The notes under the pieces were generated by a model. It was not told the DNA's origin. It did not search any database and saw only the letters and a program-made list of their open reading frames with translations. This document shows positions 37,073 to 45,146 of a stretch of DNA of 64,000 nucleotides, piece by piece. The stretch is from Aureimonas populi (GTDB lineage: Bacteria > Pseudomonadota > Alphaproteobacteria > Rhizobiales > Rhizobiaceae), in assembly GCF_017815515.1 (NCBI RefSeq), contig NZ_CP072611.1:2728001-2792000 (forward strand), read 5' to 3'. Position 1 is the first letter of the stretch, and the number at the start of each line of letters is the position of its first letter. Position numbers and translations under genes: made by a program.

Positions 37073-40000
37073 ATGGCCGATTTGACCGCAACTACCGAGC
37101 CGTCAGTCAGCGCCTGGATCGTCAAGAGGGTATCCAACTCGCCACGATATTCCGTGTGTATTGATGTCGGATCGACCACCCATGGCGCGATTGATGAGGG
37201 CCACTGGGTCGTCATTCTGGACGATGACGGCGGTGTCTCCGGGATCGGCCGCATCCTCCGTATCCGCTCGGACCTTGATGGTTCCACGATTCACTTCGAC
37301 CATTGGCATCCCGTGGATCCGTCGATCCCGCTCGTCGACCTTGGGCTGACCGTGCCGACTGGACCTGCAGCGCGGCTGCCATGGGACGATTTCTTGCGTG
37401 TTCTGCCGCTCCTCGGCGTCGCCGATCCGGGCGCAGTGCCGCTGATCGACGATGTCGTCTATGTCCGCGAGCTTCTCGAACTGGCCGTGCGTGACGATCT
37501 GCTCGGCCCGGCCGCCGGCCCCCACGAACTGATCAAGGACATGAGCGTACGTGACCGCTATCTCGTCGGCAAGCTGGCGCCACGGCGGCCGGACGACGAC
37601 CATGCACCCCAGGTGGAACCGGCTTCGGCAGCCGACGAGAGCGGCGACCTCGAGGACGAGCGGACGGCGCCGCTCCACGAGCCCGGCGCGGAGTTCGCGA
37701 GCGTATCGGGCCGCGTAGAGCCGGAGGATGACGCGCTCGACGAGATCGACACGACGAACAATCAGTCGCTGGTGCCCTCGAGCATGGGCCTCACCTTTTG
37801 CGTGGCGCCCGATGTCGCGACGCTGGCCATCGATGCACGATGGGGGCGTTACGAACGTGTCCCCAACGACGAGCATGACATCGTGAAGACCCGCAGGAAT
37901 CGCGAAACCGGTCGTGAAGAAGAGGTGAAGGTCAGGGTCTGGAAGCGAATCCCCTGCGGTGGGGTGATCCGATTGCCGCTCGTCGACGGTCAGATCAAAC
38001 CATCGACACCCGATCCGGATCAACCGGATGTCCGTTTGCAAGGCACGGTGCGGACGAACAACAAGGGGGAGCGGCTCGTCACCCTGTTCCTGGTGAACGG
38101 CCAGCTGGAGCCCAACGACAACAAGGACCGCGCCTGGCTGTTCCAACCGGAGATCAGCGTGGAGGCCTCCGAGGGGCAGAGCGACAGGGCTGTGTTTCGG
38201 CGTCGACCGTCCAACGAAGTCGTGGTCGATGACGCGGAGCGCGATCGGCTCGCACTCATCTATCGCAATCGACTGGAATTTGCCGTCGGACATGGCGTAT
38301 CCGTGCACGCCGATACGACGCCCGAGGATCCGACGAAGGCCCACCGCGTCAGAACCGAGATCATCCCGCGCTACGAAGTCGCCGTCACCGAAACGCCCGG
38401 CCTCGATCCCAGGGACCGCCCAGCCATGCGGCGCATGGTCGACGAGGGCTGGCTGGATATGACGCGCCTGGCGGAGATGGCGCCGGACGCGTTGCGCGAT
38501 GCCCTCTCGTGCCTCGTCGACGACTACGCCGTTTGGATCGACGAGCAGAAAGCGCGGCTGGGGTCCGAGATCACCGGTTTCGATGATCCGGGAAAGGACG
38601 TCATAGAACGCTGCGAGGAGATCCTGCGTCGCCTTCGGGACGGCATGGCCACACTCTTTGCGGATCCGAAAGCGCTGGAGGCGTTTCGCTTCGCCAATCG
38701 GTCCATGGCGATGCAGCGTGTCCGAAGCATCTACGCTCTGAAGCGCAGGCGAAACGAGACCGTGGATGTGGCCACGTTGGACGTGCCGAAGAACAGGTCG
38801 TGGCGGCCGTTCCAGCTGGCATTCTTGCTGCTGTCGATCCCGTCGCTCGCTGATCCGGCTCATCCGGACAGGACGAAGCCGGTCGAGGCGTTCGCCGATT
38901 TGCTCTGGTTCCCGACCGGTGGCGGCAAGACTGAGGCCTATCTCGGTGTGGCAGCCTTCGCCATGGCCATGCGCCGCCTCAAGGATGATTTGGGCGGCCT
39001 CGACGCTTCCCGCGGTCTCGCCGTCATCATGCGCTACACGCTGCGACTGCTGACGCTGCAGCAGTTCCAGAGAGCAACGACGCTGCTTTGCGCAATGGAA
39101 GTCATCCGCCGTGCGGACGACAAGACGTGGGGTACGGAGCCGTTCACGCTCGGCCTCTGGGTCGGAAATCGCGTGACACCGGGGACCACCGAAGCGTCTC
39201 ACCAGGCTGTGGAGGCCATCCGCAACAATGACCGCAACAAAGCGGGCATCGCTTCGCCCGCACAGCTGACCAGCTGCCCTTGGTGCGGATCGGAGATCTC
39301 CGGTGGTCGTGACATAGAGGTCGACAGGATCGCCGGCAGGACACTGATCCATTGCGGTGACAGGCTGGGTAGCTGCGATTTCTCGAAGGCGAAATCCAGC
39401 GGACAGCCCCATCCGGGGCTTCCCGTGAAGGTGGTCGACGAGGAAATCTATCACCGTCCACCGACGATGATGATCGCAACCGTCGACAAGTTCGCGATGA
39501 TGGCCTGGCGCCCTCAGGTACGGACTCTGTTCGGCCGTATCGATCAGGAATGCGGACGCCATGGCCTGCTCTGGCCGAGCCATGACTGCGGCACTGGGCA
39601 CCGAGCGAGGGGCGCATATCCGGCCGCCAGCGTGAGGCCAGTTCGCGCCATCAGACCGCCGGACCTGATCATTCAGGACGAATTCCATCTCATCAGCGGC
39701 CCGTTGGGTACGATGGTCGGTCTTTACGAGACGGCCGTCGATGAACTGAGCAGCTGGGTTCTGGGCGATATGAAAGTTCGTCCCAAGGTGGTTGCCTCGA
39801 CCGCGACCGTCCGGCGAGCCGATGATCAAGTGCGCAACGTCTTCATGCGGCGAATATCGGTGTTCCCGCCCTCGGGACTGGACGTCGAGGACAACTTCTT
39901 CTCGGTCCAGAGACCAATCAGCGAGAAACCCGGGCGGCGCTACATGGGCGTCTGCGCACCGGGAAGTTCGCGCCCTGCGGTTCTGATTAGGACCTATACA

Positions 40001-41062
40001 GCGTTCTTGACAGCTGCACAGGCGCTGTTCGATCGGTTCGGCCCGGTGGCCGACCCTTACATGACGCTCGTCGGCTACTTCAACTCGCTGCGAGAACTCG
40101 GTGGCATGAAACGGCTGGCGGAAGACGACGTCCAGACACGTTCCTTCCGCGTCAATATGAGCTTGGTGGACAGACCGGGTCTCTCCCAGCGACGCGTCGA
40201 CGAGGTCAGCGAATTGACGTCGCGCGTCTCCAGTCAGGACATTCCCCGATACCTCGATCAGCTCGAGGTCCCGTTCGAAGGGGCTTTCGATCCGGCACAG
40301 GGGAAATGGGTGACCAACCGGAAACCAGGAGAGGCCCGACCGATCGATGCCGTCCTCGCGACCAACATGTTGTCCGTCGGGGTCGACGTGAATCGTCTCG
40401 GGGTGATGGTCGTCAATGGTCAGCCCAAGGGAACGGCCGAGTACATCCAGGCGACCAGCCGCGTAGGCCGGACGCCTCCGGGACTAGTAGCGACCGTTCT
40501 GACTTGGGCTCGGCCGCGCGACCTGTCGCATTACGAGACATTCGAGCATTACCACGCGACGTTCTACCAGCATGTCGAAGCTCAATCCGTCACTCCGTTC
40601 TCCCCACGTGCGTTGGACCGAGGGCTTACGGGCGCGATGCTTTCAATCATGCGTCATAGCTATGATCCCTTCGCGGCAAACGATGGGGCTGGCGCCATGA
40701 ACAGCCCGAGCCTCAACGAGATGCTGGAAACGATTGGGGCCATTGCTGCACGAACCTGGGAAGTCACCGAGGATTCTGGGAAAAAGGCTTTGACCGAAGC
40801 CGAAATGAAGAGCCGTGCCGACGAATGGGCGAATGAAGCAAGCGTTGGCGGTCGCACGCTCGTCTACCAAAAGCATGGCGCGGGTCCCACCGCTTACCCG
40901 CTCCTCTCAGCACCCGGAATCAAGCCTTGGACCGACTGGACCGTTCCGATGTCGATGCGCGAGGTCGAGCCCGGTGTGAGGCTCGTGATGGAGGACGACC
41001 GATCGACCAGCGATCCGACTTGGCGACCGAGGGTGATCAGAGCCGAGGAGGATCAGCAATGA
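37073..41062 (+). CDS. drmA: DISARM protein DrmA, helicase-domain ATPase
   Basis: DrmA is the core DISARM helicase and with DrmB forms the DNA-sensing complex. The 1329-residue protein has Walker A PTGGGKTEAYLG near residue 614 and the DExH box QDEFHLISGPLG near 869. It also has STATVRRADDQ, LATNMLSVGVDVNRLGVMV and motif VI QATSRVGRTPPG near 1126. A cysteine pair (CPWCGSEI near 734, with a C..C further on) suggests a small zinc finger between the lobes. The ATG at 37073 lies 2 bases after the drmMI stop; a TTG two codons earlier is possible but unlikely. Its end overlaps drmB by 4 bases (ATGA). Confidence 0.92.
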   Translation: MADLTATTEPSVSAWIVKRVSNSPRYSVCIDVGSTTHGAIDEGHWVVILDDDGGVSGIGRILRIRSDLDGSTIHFDHWHPVDPSIPLVDLGLTVPTGPAARLPWDDFLRVLPLLGVADPGAVPLIDDVVYVRELLELAVRDDLLGPAAGPHELIKDMSVRDRYLVGKLAPRRPDDDHAPQVEPASAADESGDLEDERTAPLHEPGAEFASVSGRVEPEDDALDEIDTTNNQSLVPSSMGLTFCVAPDVATLAIDARWGRYERVPNDEHDIVKTRRNRETGREEEVKVRVWKRIPCGGVIRLPLVDGQIKPSTPDPDQPDVRLQGTVRTNNKGERLVTLFLVNGQLEPNDNKDRAWLFQPEISVEASEGQSDRAVFRRRPSNEVVVDDAERDRLALIYRNRLEFAVGHGVSVHADTTPEDPTKAHRVRTEIIPRYEVAVTETPGLDPRDRPAMRRMVDEGWLDMTRLAEMAPDALRDALSCLVDDYAVWIDEQKARLGSEITGFDDPGKDVIERCEEILRRLRDGMATLFADPKALEAFRFANRSMAMQRVRSIYALKRRRNETVDVATLDVPKNRSWRPFQLAFLLLSIPSLADPAHPDRTKPVEAFADLLWFPTGGGKTEAYLGVAAFAMAMRRLKDDLGGLDASRGLAVIMRYTLRLLTLQQFQRATTLLCAMEVIRRADDKTWGTEPFTLGLWVGNRVTPGTTEASHQAVEAIRNNDRNKAGIASPAQLTSCPWCGSEISGGRDIEVDRIAGRTLIHCGDRLGSCDFSKAKSSGQPHPGLPVKVVDEEIYHRPPTMMIATVDKFAMMAWRPQVRTLFGRIDQECGRHGLLWPSHDCGTGHRARGAYPAASVRPVRAIRPPDLIIQDEFHLISGPLGTMVGLYETAVDELSSWVLGDMKVRPKVVASTATVRRADDQVRNVFMRRISVFPPSGLDVEDNFFSVQRPISEKPGRRYMGVCAPGSSRPAVLIRTYTAFLTAAQALFDRFGPVADPYMTLVGYFNSLRELGGMKRLAEDDVQTRSFRVNMSLVDRPGLSQRRVDEVSELTSRVSSQDIPRYLDQLEVPFEGAFDPAQGKWVTNRKPGEARPIDAVLATNMLSVGVDVNRLGVMVVNGQPKGTAEYIQATSRVGRTPPGLVATVLTWARPRDLSHYETFEHYHATFYQHVEAQSVTPFSPRALDRGLTGAMLSIMRHSYDPFAANDGAGAMNSPSLNEMLETIGAIAARTWEVTEDSGKKALTEAEMKSRADEWANEASVGGRTLVYQKHGAGPTAYPLLSAPGIKPWTDWTVPMSMREVEPGVRLVMEDDRSTSDPTWRPRVIRAEEDQQ

Positions 41063-42900
41063 GCAGGACACCCGTAGGAGAAATCCGACCGAGCCAACTG
41101 CTCTGGACCTATGGCCCGGGGGCCTTGATCGACTTGCCGAACATGTCGGTCGTCACGATGGGGATTGATCGTTGGGAGAAGGACAGATGTCAGCCGATTC
41201 AGGAGGCGAGATTGCTGGCCAATGTCCGGAGCGTACTCGGTCCCCAGGTCGATTCACTCCGCATGCCGCCCATCGGCGAGGGAGACATCGTGGATCCCTT
41301 TTCTGCAGCGGCGTTGATCGGTGTCCCCGTAAAACCCTTTCCGAGATGGCTCCGCTGCGTGAAATGCGGCTTGCTGTCACCCTATGATGCCGGATTGTTC
41401 AAGCTGAAAGAGAACAGGTACCGTCCAGAGTCGACGCGTTTCGTACATGAGGGTTGTCGAGGCTCAAACAACAATCAAAGGGCCAAGGATGCCGATGCGG
41501 TTCCAGCCCGCTTCCTCATGGCATGTCGCGCCGGCCATTTGGACGACTTTCCGTGGCACTGGTTCGTTCATGGCGGGCCGAGCACATGCCGAGCAACGTT
41601 GCGATTCTTCGAGAGCGGCGCATCGCTTCAGACCGAGAACCTTTGGGTCAAGTGCGATGGCTGTGGTGCATCGAAGAACATGGCGCAGGCTTTCGGTCAG
41701 GCGGGTCGAGACAATCTACCGGGTTGCCGCGGGCGTCACCCACATGTGGACCGGTTCGAGGACGACTGCGCCGAGGAGCCTCGCGCAATCCTTCTGGGCG
41801 CAACCAATAGCTGGTTCCCGGTGACGCTATCGGTTCTCGCAATACCGCAAACAGGGAATCCTTTGTCCCAACTGATAGCGGACGGCTGGACCTTCTTCGA
41901 AGACGTGAGTTCAGCGGCCGAGGTCGCATTCGTAGTAAAGACCCTCAAGAAGACCGCTCAGCTCCCCGGCATCGAGCAGTTCACCGACGAGCAAATCTGG
42001 GCCGCGATAGAAACTCATCGCAATGGCGGACCGAATGTCGAACAGAGTGATCTGAAGGGTCCCGAATGGGACGTGCTGACGGCTGACAGCCCACCCACCG
42101 ACTACCCGCACTTTATGAGCAAGAAAGTTGGCATTCCTCCGGGCTTCGATCCGGTGATCACGCGCGTTCTCTTGCTGGAACGCCTTCGTGAAGTGAATGC
42201 ACTTCTCGGATTCACGAGAGTCGAGTCGCCGGACGAAGGCACAGGAGACGATGCAGCTCCACGGGCTCCACTCGGACGTGCCGCGCCAAATTGGGTGCCA
42301 GCTACCCAAGTCCACGGGGAAGGCATTTTCATCCGCTTCAGTTCCGATGCTCTGAAGGCCTGGGCGGATAAGGACGCTGTGAAATCGCTCGATGGTCGGC
42401 TCAGACAGGGGCATCGTGGATGGCGTCACAAACGAAACCTCGACCCGAACGAAGGTTATCCGGGCGTCCGCTACGTCATGCTACATACTCTTGCACACAT
42501 GCTTATACGGGAACTGGCCTTGGAGTGCGGCTACAATGCTGCAAGTATTCGTGAGCGGATATATGCAGACGTCGAGGACGTCCGGGATCAGGCGGGATTT
42601 CTCATATATACGGCTGCCGCTGACTCCGATGGAACTCTGGGAGGACTGGTAGAGCTCGGGAAGCCCGAAAATCTTGGCCGACTGCTACGCCAGGCATTGG
42701 AACGCGCCCACATCTGTGCGTCCGATCCTCTCTGTGCAGAGCATGATCCGAGCAAGGATCAGTCTTTGCATGGTGCAGCATGTCACGCCTGTTCGTTCGT
42801 GTCGGAAACCTCCTGTGAGCGGGGAAATCGCCACCTGGACCGCTCCTTGGTCGTGCCCACGCTGGAAAATCCTGATGCTGCGTTCTTCGAGACCGTCTAA
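41059..42900 (+). CDS. drmB: DISARM protein DrmB (DUF1998 / MZB domain)
   Basis: DrmB carries the DUF1998 domain and partners DrmA in every DISARM class. The 613-residue protein begins VGEIRPSQLLWTYGPGALIDLP, a very conserved DrmB N terminus. It has cysteine pairs near residues 100 and 200 (CVKCGLL and CDGCGA), and the DUF1998 region from about 475 (LHTLAHMLIRELALECGY). The C terminus has further cysteines (CASDPLC, then ACHACSFV and SCERGN), which probably bind zinc. It overlaps drmA by 4 bases and drmC by one, so it is coupled on both sides. Confidence 0.93.
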   Translation: MSRTPVGEIRPSQLLWTYGPGALIDLPNMSVVTMGIDRWEKDRCQPIQEARLLANVRSVLGPQVDSLRMPPIGEGDIVDPFSAAALIGVPVKPFPRWLRCVKCGLLSPYDAGLFKLKENRYRPESTRFVHEGCRGSNNNQRAKDADAVPARFLMACRAGHLDDFPWHWFVHGGPSTCRATLRFFESGASLQTENLWVKCDGCGASKNMAQAFGQAGRDNLPGCRGRHPHVDRFEDDCAEEPRAILLGATNSWFPVTLSVLAIPQTGNPLSQLIADGWTFFEDVSSAAEVAFVVKTLKKTAQLPGIEQFTDEQIWAAIETHRNGGPNVEQSDLKGPEWDVLTADSPPTDYPHFMSKKVGIPPGFDPVITRVLLLERLREVNALLGFTRVESPDEGTGDDAAPRAPLGRAAPNWVPATQVHGEGIFIRFSSDALKAWADKDAVKSLDGRLRQGHRGWRHKRNLDPNEGYPGVRYVMLHTLAHMLIRELALECGYNAASIRERIYADVEDVRDQAGFLIYTAAADSDGTLGGLVELGKPENLGRLLRQALERAHICASDPLCAEHDPSKDQSLHGAACHACSFVSETSCERGNRHLDRSLVVPTLENPDAAFFETV

Positions 42901-43661
42901 TGGAAGCGTTGTTGATCGCCGCCTTGGATCTCGTAGCCCTATTGTCTCCGCCGAGGATCGAGGCGCTTGCTGATCGCGTCCGTGGCTCGACGGCGGCCGA
43001 TAGAGATAGAAGTTTGCACCTACTGGTAACCACACCACCCGCTCGCGTTGCACTTGATCGTTTGCTTACCGCCTGGGAACAGGCGACGATCTCAGGAGAT
43101 GTGTTGGCTGGGATTCTGGTTGGCGCGGCATATGCGCGCCAACAGGCTCAGCGCGAGAGTAATGTCGAACTCGTCTGGACGGGTCCGACGACACCTTTCG
43201 TGGCAACCCGTCGCACAGAGCAGGTGCTGTTGGATCTCATCCGTCACGCTGAGACTGACCTCTTCCTCGTCAGTTTCGTCGCGTATGATGTCTCCTCGGT
43301 CGTTGGCGCATTGAACGCTGCGGCTGCTCGCGGCATCGAAATCCGCATTCTGCTGGAAACCTCCACGAGCCATGGTGGGAGCCTGTCTGTCGATCCTATC
43401 GCCACGATGCGGAGCTGTGTGCCTTCGGCAACACTGTATGTCTGGACAGATCGACCGGCACCATTCACCGAAGGAAGAGTTCACGCTAAGGTAGCTGTCG
43501 CTGATGGAATTTCAGCTTTTCTCACCAGTGCAAACCTGACCGGGCACGCGCTCGAGAAGAACATGGAGGCAGGCGTCGTTATCAATGGTGGGCACGTTCC
43601 TGCGGGCCTGCGCGCGCATTTGCATGCTCTCGTCGAAACAAGGGTCATTCGCAAGATTTAG
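42900..43661 (+). CDS. drmC: DISARM protein DrmC, phospholipase D-like
   Basis: The 253-residue protein is a PLD-superfamily member with one HxK motif, VHAKVAVADG near residue 194, followed by SANLTGHALEKNMEAGV. The N-terminal half has a related fold but no second HKD, so a dimer would be needed for activity, as in small PLD nucleases. DrmC was reported as dispensable in some DISARM systems. Its start shares one base with the drmB stop. It ends the operon, and its stop is only 12 bp from the convergent stop of the prophage o-spanin. Confidence 0.9.
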   Translation: MEALLIAALDLVALLSPPRIEALADRVRGSTAADRDRSLHLLVTTPPARVALDRLLTAWEQATISGDVLAGILVGAAYARQQAQRESNVELVWTGPTTPFVATRRTEQVLLDLIRHAETDLFLVSFVAYDVSSVVGALNAAAARGIEIRILLETSTSHGGSLSVDPIATMRSCVPSATLYVWTDRPAPFTEGRVHAKVAVADGISAFLTSANLTGHALEKNMEAGVVINGGHVPAGLRAHLHALVETRVIRKI

Positions 43662-43673
43662 CTGGAGTGTGCA

Positions 43674-43904
43674 TTACACTTGGCACGCCCTCGCCTGATC
43701 CCGCATGACGGCGTAGTCGCTCAGCATTTCTGCGATAGCCGATCCATCTGGCAGCAATAGAAGTTCACCCGCCGCGCGCCTCTGGAACTCGTGACTGTAT
43801 CCGACCACCGGTGGGCAGATAGTGGCGATACGCGGCTCAGAACCGACCGTCGCGCAGCCGGTCAGTAAGCTCGTCGCGAGACCGAGGACGGCGAGTTGCC
43901 GCAT
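43674..43904 (-). CDS. Putative o-spanin (Rz1-like outer-membrane lipoprotein)
   Basis: The 76-residue protein has a lipoprotein signal with lipobox LLTGC (cysteine near residue 16) and a short mature part (ATVGSEPRIATICPPVVGY). This fits an o-spanin anchored to the outer membrane. Its first part lies inside the end of the i-spanin gene in another frame, a classic Rz/Rz1 arrangement. A start at 43904 is preferred; 43928 is possible. Spanins fuse inner and outer membrane in the last step of lysis. It is the leftmost prophage gene. Confidence 0.7.
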   Translation of the reverse strand: MRQLAVLGLATSLLTGCATVGSEPRIATICPPVVGYSHEFQRRAAGELLLLPDGSAIAEMLSDYAVMRDQARACQV

Positions 43905-44094
43905 CCAGCATCTGGCGTTGGACGTCATTGGCGTTCTCCGATGTTTCGAGGCGCTCGGCGAGCCGCCCGGCGCGCTCACCGGACCGCCGGAGCGAAAGCA
44001 GGAACAGGACAATGGCGAGTGCGATGGCGCCGTAGCGCAGGGCCGCCCGTATCCAGGGGTTGGCGGCGATCCCGGTGAAAAGAGTGGTTATCAT
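43837..44094 (-). CDS. Putative i-spanin (Rz-like)
   Basis: The 85-residue protein has an N-terminal membrane segment (about residues 18-36, LRYGAIALAIVLFLLSL), then a charged helical periplasmic part with coiled-coil character (SGERAGRLAERLETSENAND). This is the build of an i-spanin. The start overlaps the endolysin stop by 4 bases (ATGA), and the o-spanin begins inside it. Sequence similarity to known Rz proteins is low, as is normal, so the call rests on topology and position. Confidence 0.68.
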   Translation of the reverse strand: MITTLFTGIAANPWIRAALRYGAIALAIVLFLLSLRRSGERAGRLAERLETSENANDVQRQMLDAATRRPRSRDELTDRLRDGRF

Positions 44095-44765
44095 CGCTGC
44101 CCCCGCTTCCAGTCGTCGATGCGGGCGTAGATCGTGACGGCGACTCCGACGAGTGCCACGGCAATCAACACCCAGCGCAAGGTGTCGAGGTAGGGCGCAA
44201 GCGGCAGGATTGCGGACTGGGTCTCCGCCAGGACGTCTCGAGCGACCTCGACGCCTGCGGCGCCCAGCGTCGCCACACCGGCCGCACCGCTGGCCTTCAT
44301 CGTCCGGCTTTCGGCCAGCGCTTCCCTTGCGGGCGGCGTTTCCGTGGCGAACGCCGTCGTCCGCACTGGGAAGCGCTCGCCCCACTGGCGGGCAGGTCCG
44401 AGGTCGATGTGCATGAATCCCGACCGCGGATAATAGCCGAAGCCGAGAAAACCGACCGTTCGCGCCGCCGTCTCGAAAGCAGCAGGGTCGTGGTTCGACA
44501 TCGCGATGTCGAAGGCGGCGCCGTCCAGGTGCTTCGAGCGGGTTGCGCCGCCGACCGCACGGTTGTGCTCGGGGCTGCGATAGGCCGAGCGGACGATGAG
44601 CGGCTTGCCGAGGCGGTCGCGCAGCGCCTGGAGCTTGTCGAGCGCGGGCTCGTTGATCAGCAGCTTGCCGGTGCCCCGGCAGGCGATCTCGGCCGGGCTG
44701 AAGTTCGGCCAGCGCCAGGTGGCGGCCGGCACGTCGTGCCAGTGACGGTAGAAGGTCGTGGTCAT
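44091..44765 (-). CDS. Endolysin, peptidase M15A-type, with C-terminal membrane segment
   Basis: The 224-residue protein has a D,D-carboxypeptidase-like M15A domain (about residues 18-135). Motifs are SAYRSPEHNRAVGG, then SKHLDGAAFDIAM with the metal-binding H and D, and GFMHIDLGP with the last H. This should cleave peptidoglycan cross-links. The C-terminal third ends with a membrane segment (about residues 194-213, WVLIAVALVGVAVTIYARI) and a basic tail, so the enzyme may be membrane-tethered or act partly as a holin. No separate holin gene was recognised. It overlaps the i-spanin by 4 bases. Confidence 0.85.
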   Translation of the reverse strand: MTTTFYRHWHDVPAATWRWPNFSPAEIACRGTGKLLINEPALDKLQALRDRLGKPLIVRSAYRSPEHNRAVGGATRSKHLDGAAFDIAMSNHDPAAFETAARTVGFLGFGYYPRSGFMHIDLGPARQWGERFPVRTTAFATETPPAREALAESRTMKASGAAGVATLGAAGVEVARDVLAETQSAILPLAPYLDTLRWVLIAVALVGVAVTIYARIDDWKRGQR

Positions 44766-44781
44766 GGGGTCCTCCGAAACG

Positions 44782-44804
44782 AAAAACCCGCCTCAAGGGC
44801 GGGT
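44782..44804 (-). terminator. Rho-independent terminator upstream of the lysis genes
   Basis: Stem ACCCGCC (44786-44792) with GGCGGGT (44798-44804) and a 5-nt loop. On the minus strand it is followed by five T residues. It lies between the DUF6127-type gene and the endolysin gene, so lysis genes may depend on read-through or on their own promoter. Confidence 0.7.
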
Positions 44805-44836
44805 CTGGTGGGCTTGATGGATTGGGCGGCGCCGAG

Positions 44837-45127
44837 CTACGGCCCGCCGCCGAAGATCTTCAGCTTGATGGCGATACCTGCCAGCAGCGCCAGCATCACA
44901 CCGGTGGTGATCATGCGGACGGCGGTCTGCATCGCAGTGCGACGCACCAGCCGGATGCAATCGAGCAAGGACCGTAGATCCCGGATGTCCAGCGCGGCCT
45001 CTTCACCATCGAGGCCGACATCCGCCAGCGCGCGTTTGGCGCCTTCCTCCGCCGCGCGCGTCAGGATCGCCTCGAACTCGGCGTCGGGCATGCGCACAAA
45101 ACCCTGATCGGATCGGGGTGGTGTCAT
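44837..45127 (-). CDS. DUF6127-family phage protein, membrane
   Basis: The 96-residue protein has an acidic N-terminal half (EFEAILTRAAEEGAKRALADVG, an amphipathic helix) and a C-terminal membrane segment (about residues 72-90, MITTGVMLALLAGIAIKL). It matches the DUF6127 proteins that sit between the tail-tip and lysis genes in rhodobacteral/rhizobial prophages. A holin-like role is possible from size and topology, but there is no direct evidence. The start at 45127 is chosen because the residues upstream come from the end of the neighbouring gene. Confidence 0.75.
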   Translation of the reverse strand: MTPPRSDQGFVRMPDAEFEAILTRAAEEGAKRALADVGLDGEEAALDIRDLRSLLDCIRLVRRTAMQTAVRMITTGVMLALLAGIAIKLKIFGGGP

Positions 45128-45146
45128 CACTTTTCCCTCCCGCTGC

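Noticed and set aside
37103..39829. Minus-strand open frame (908 codons) opposite drmA
   Set aside because: DrmA has all helicase motifs on the plus strand; the antisense protein shows no motif and would break the operon direction.
28101..43661. BREX or a plain type I/II restriction system in place of DISARM
   Set aside because: No PglZ, BrxL or HsdS/HsdR was seen; DUF1998, PLD and two distinct helicases in this order are diagnostic of DISARM.
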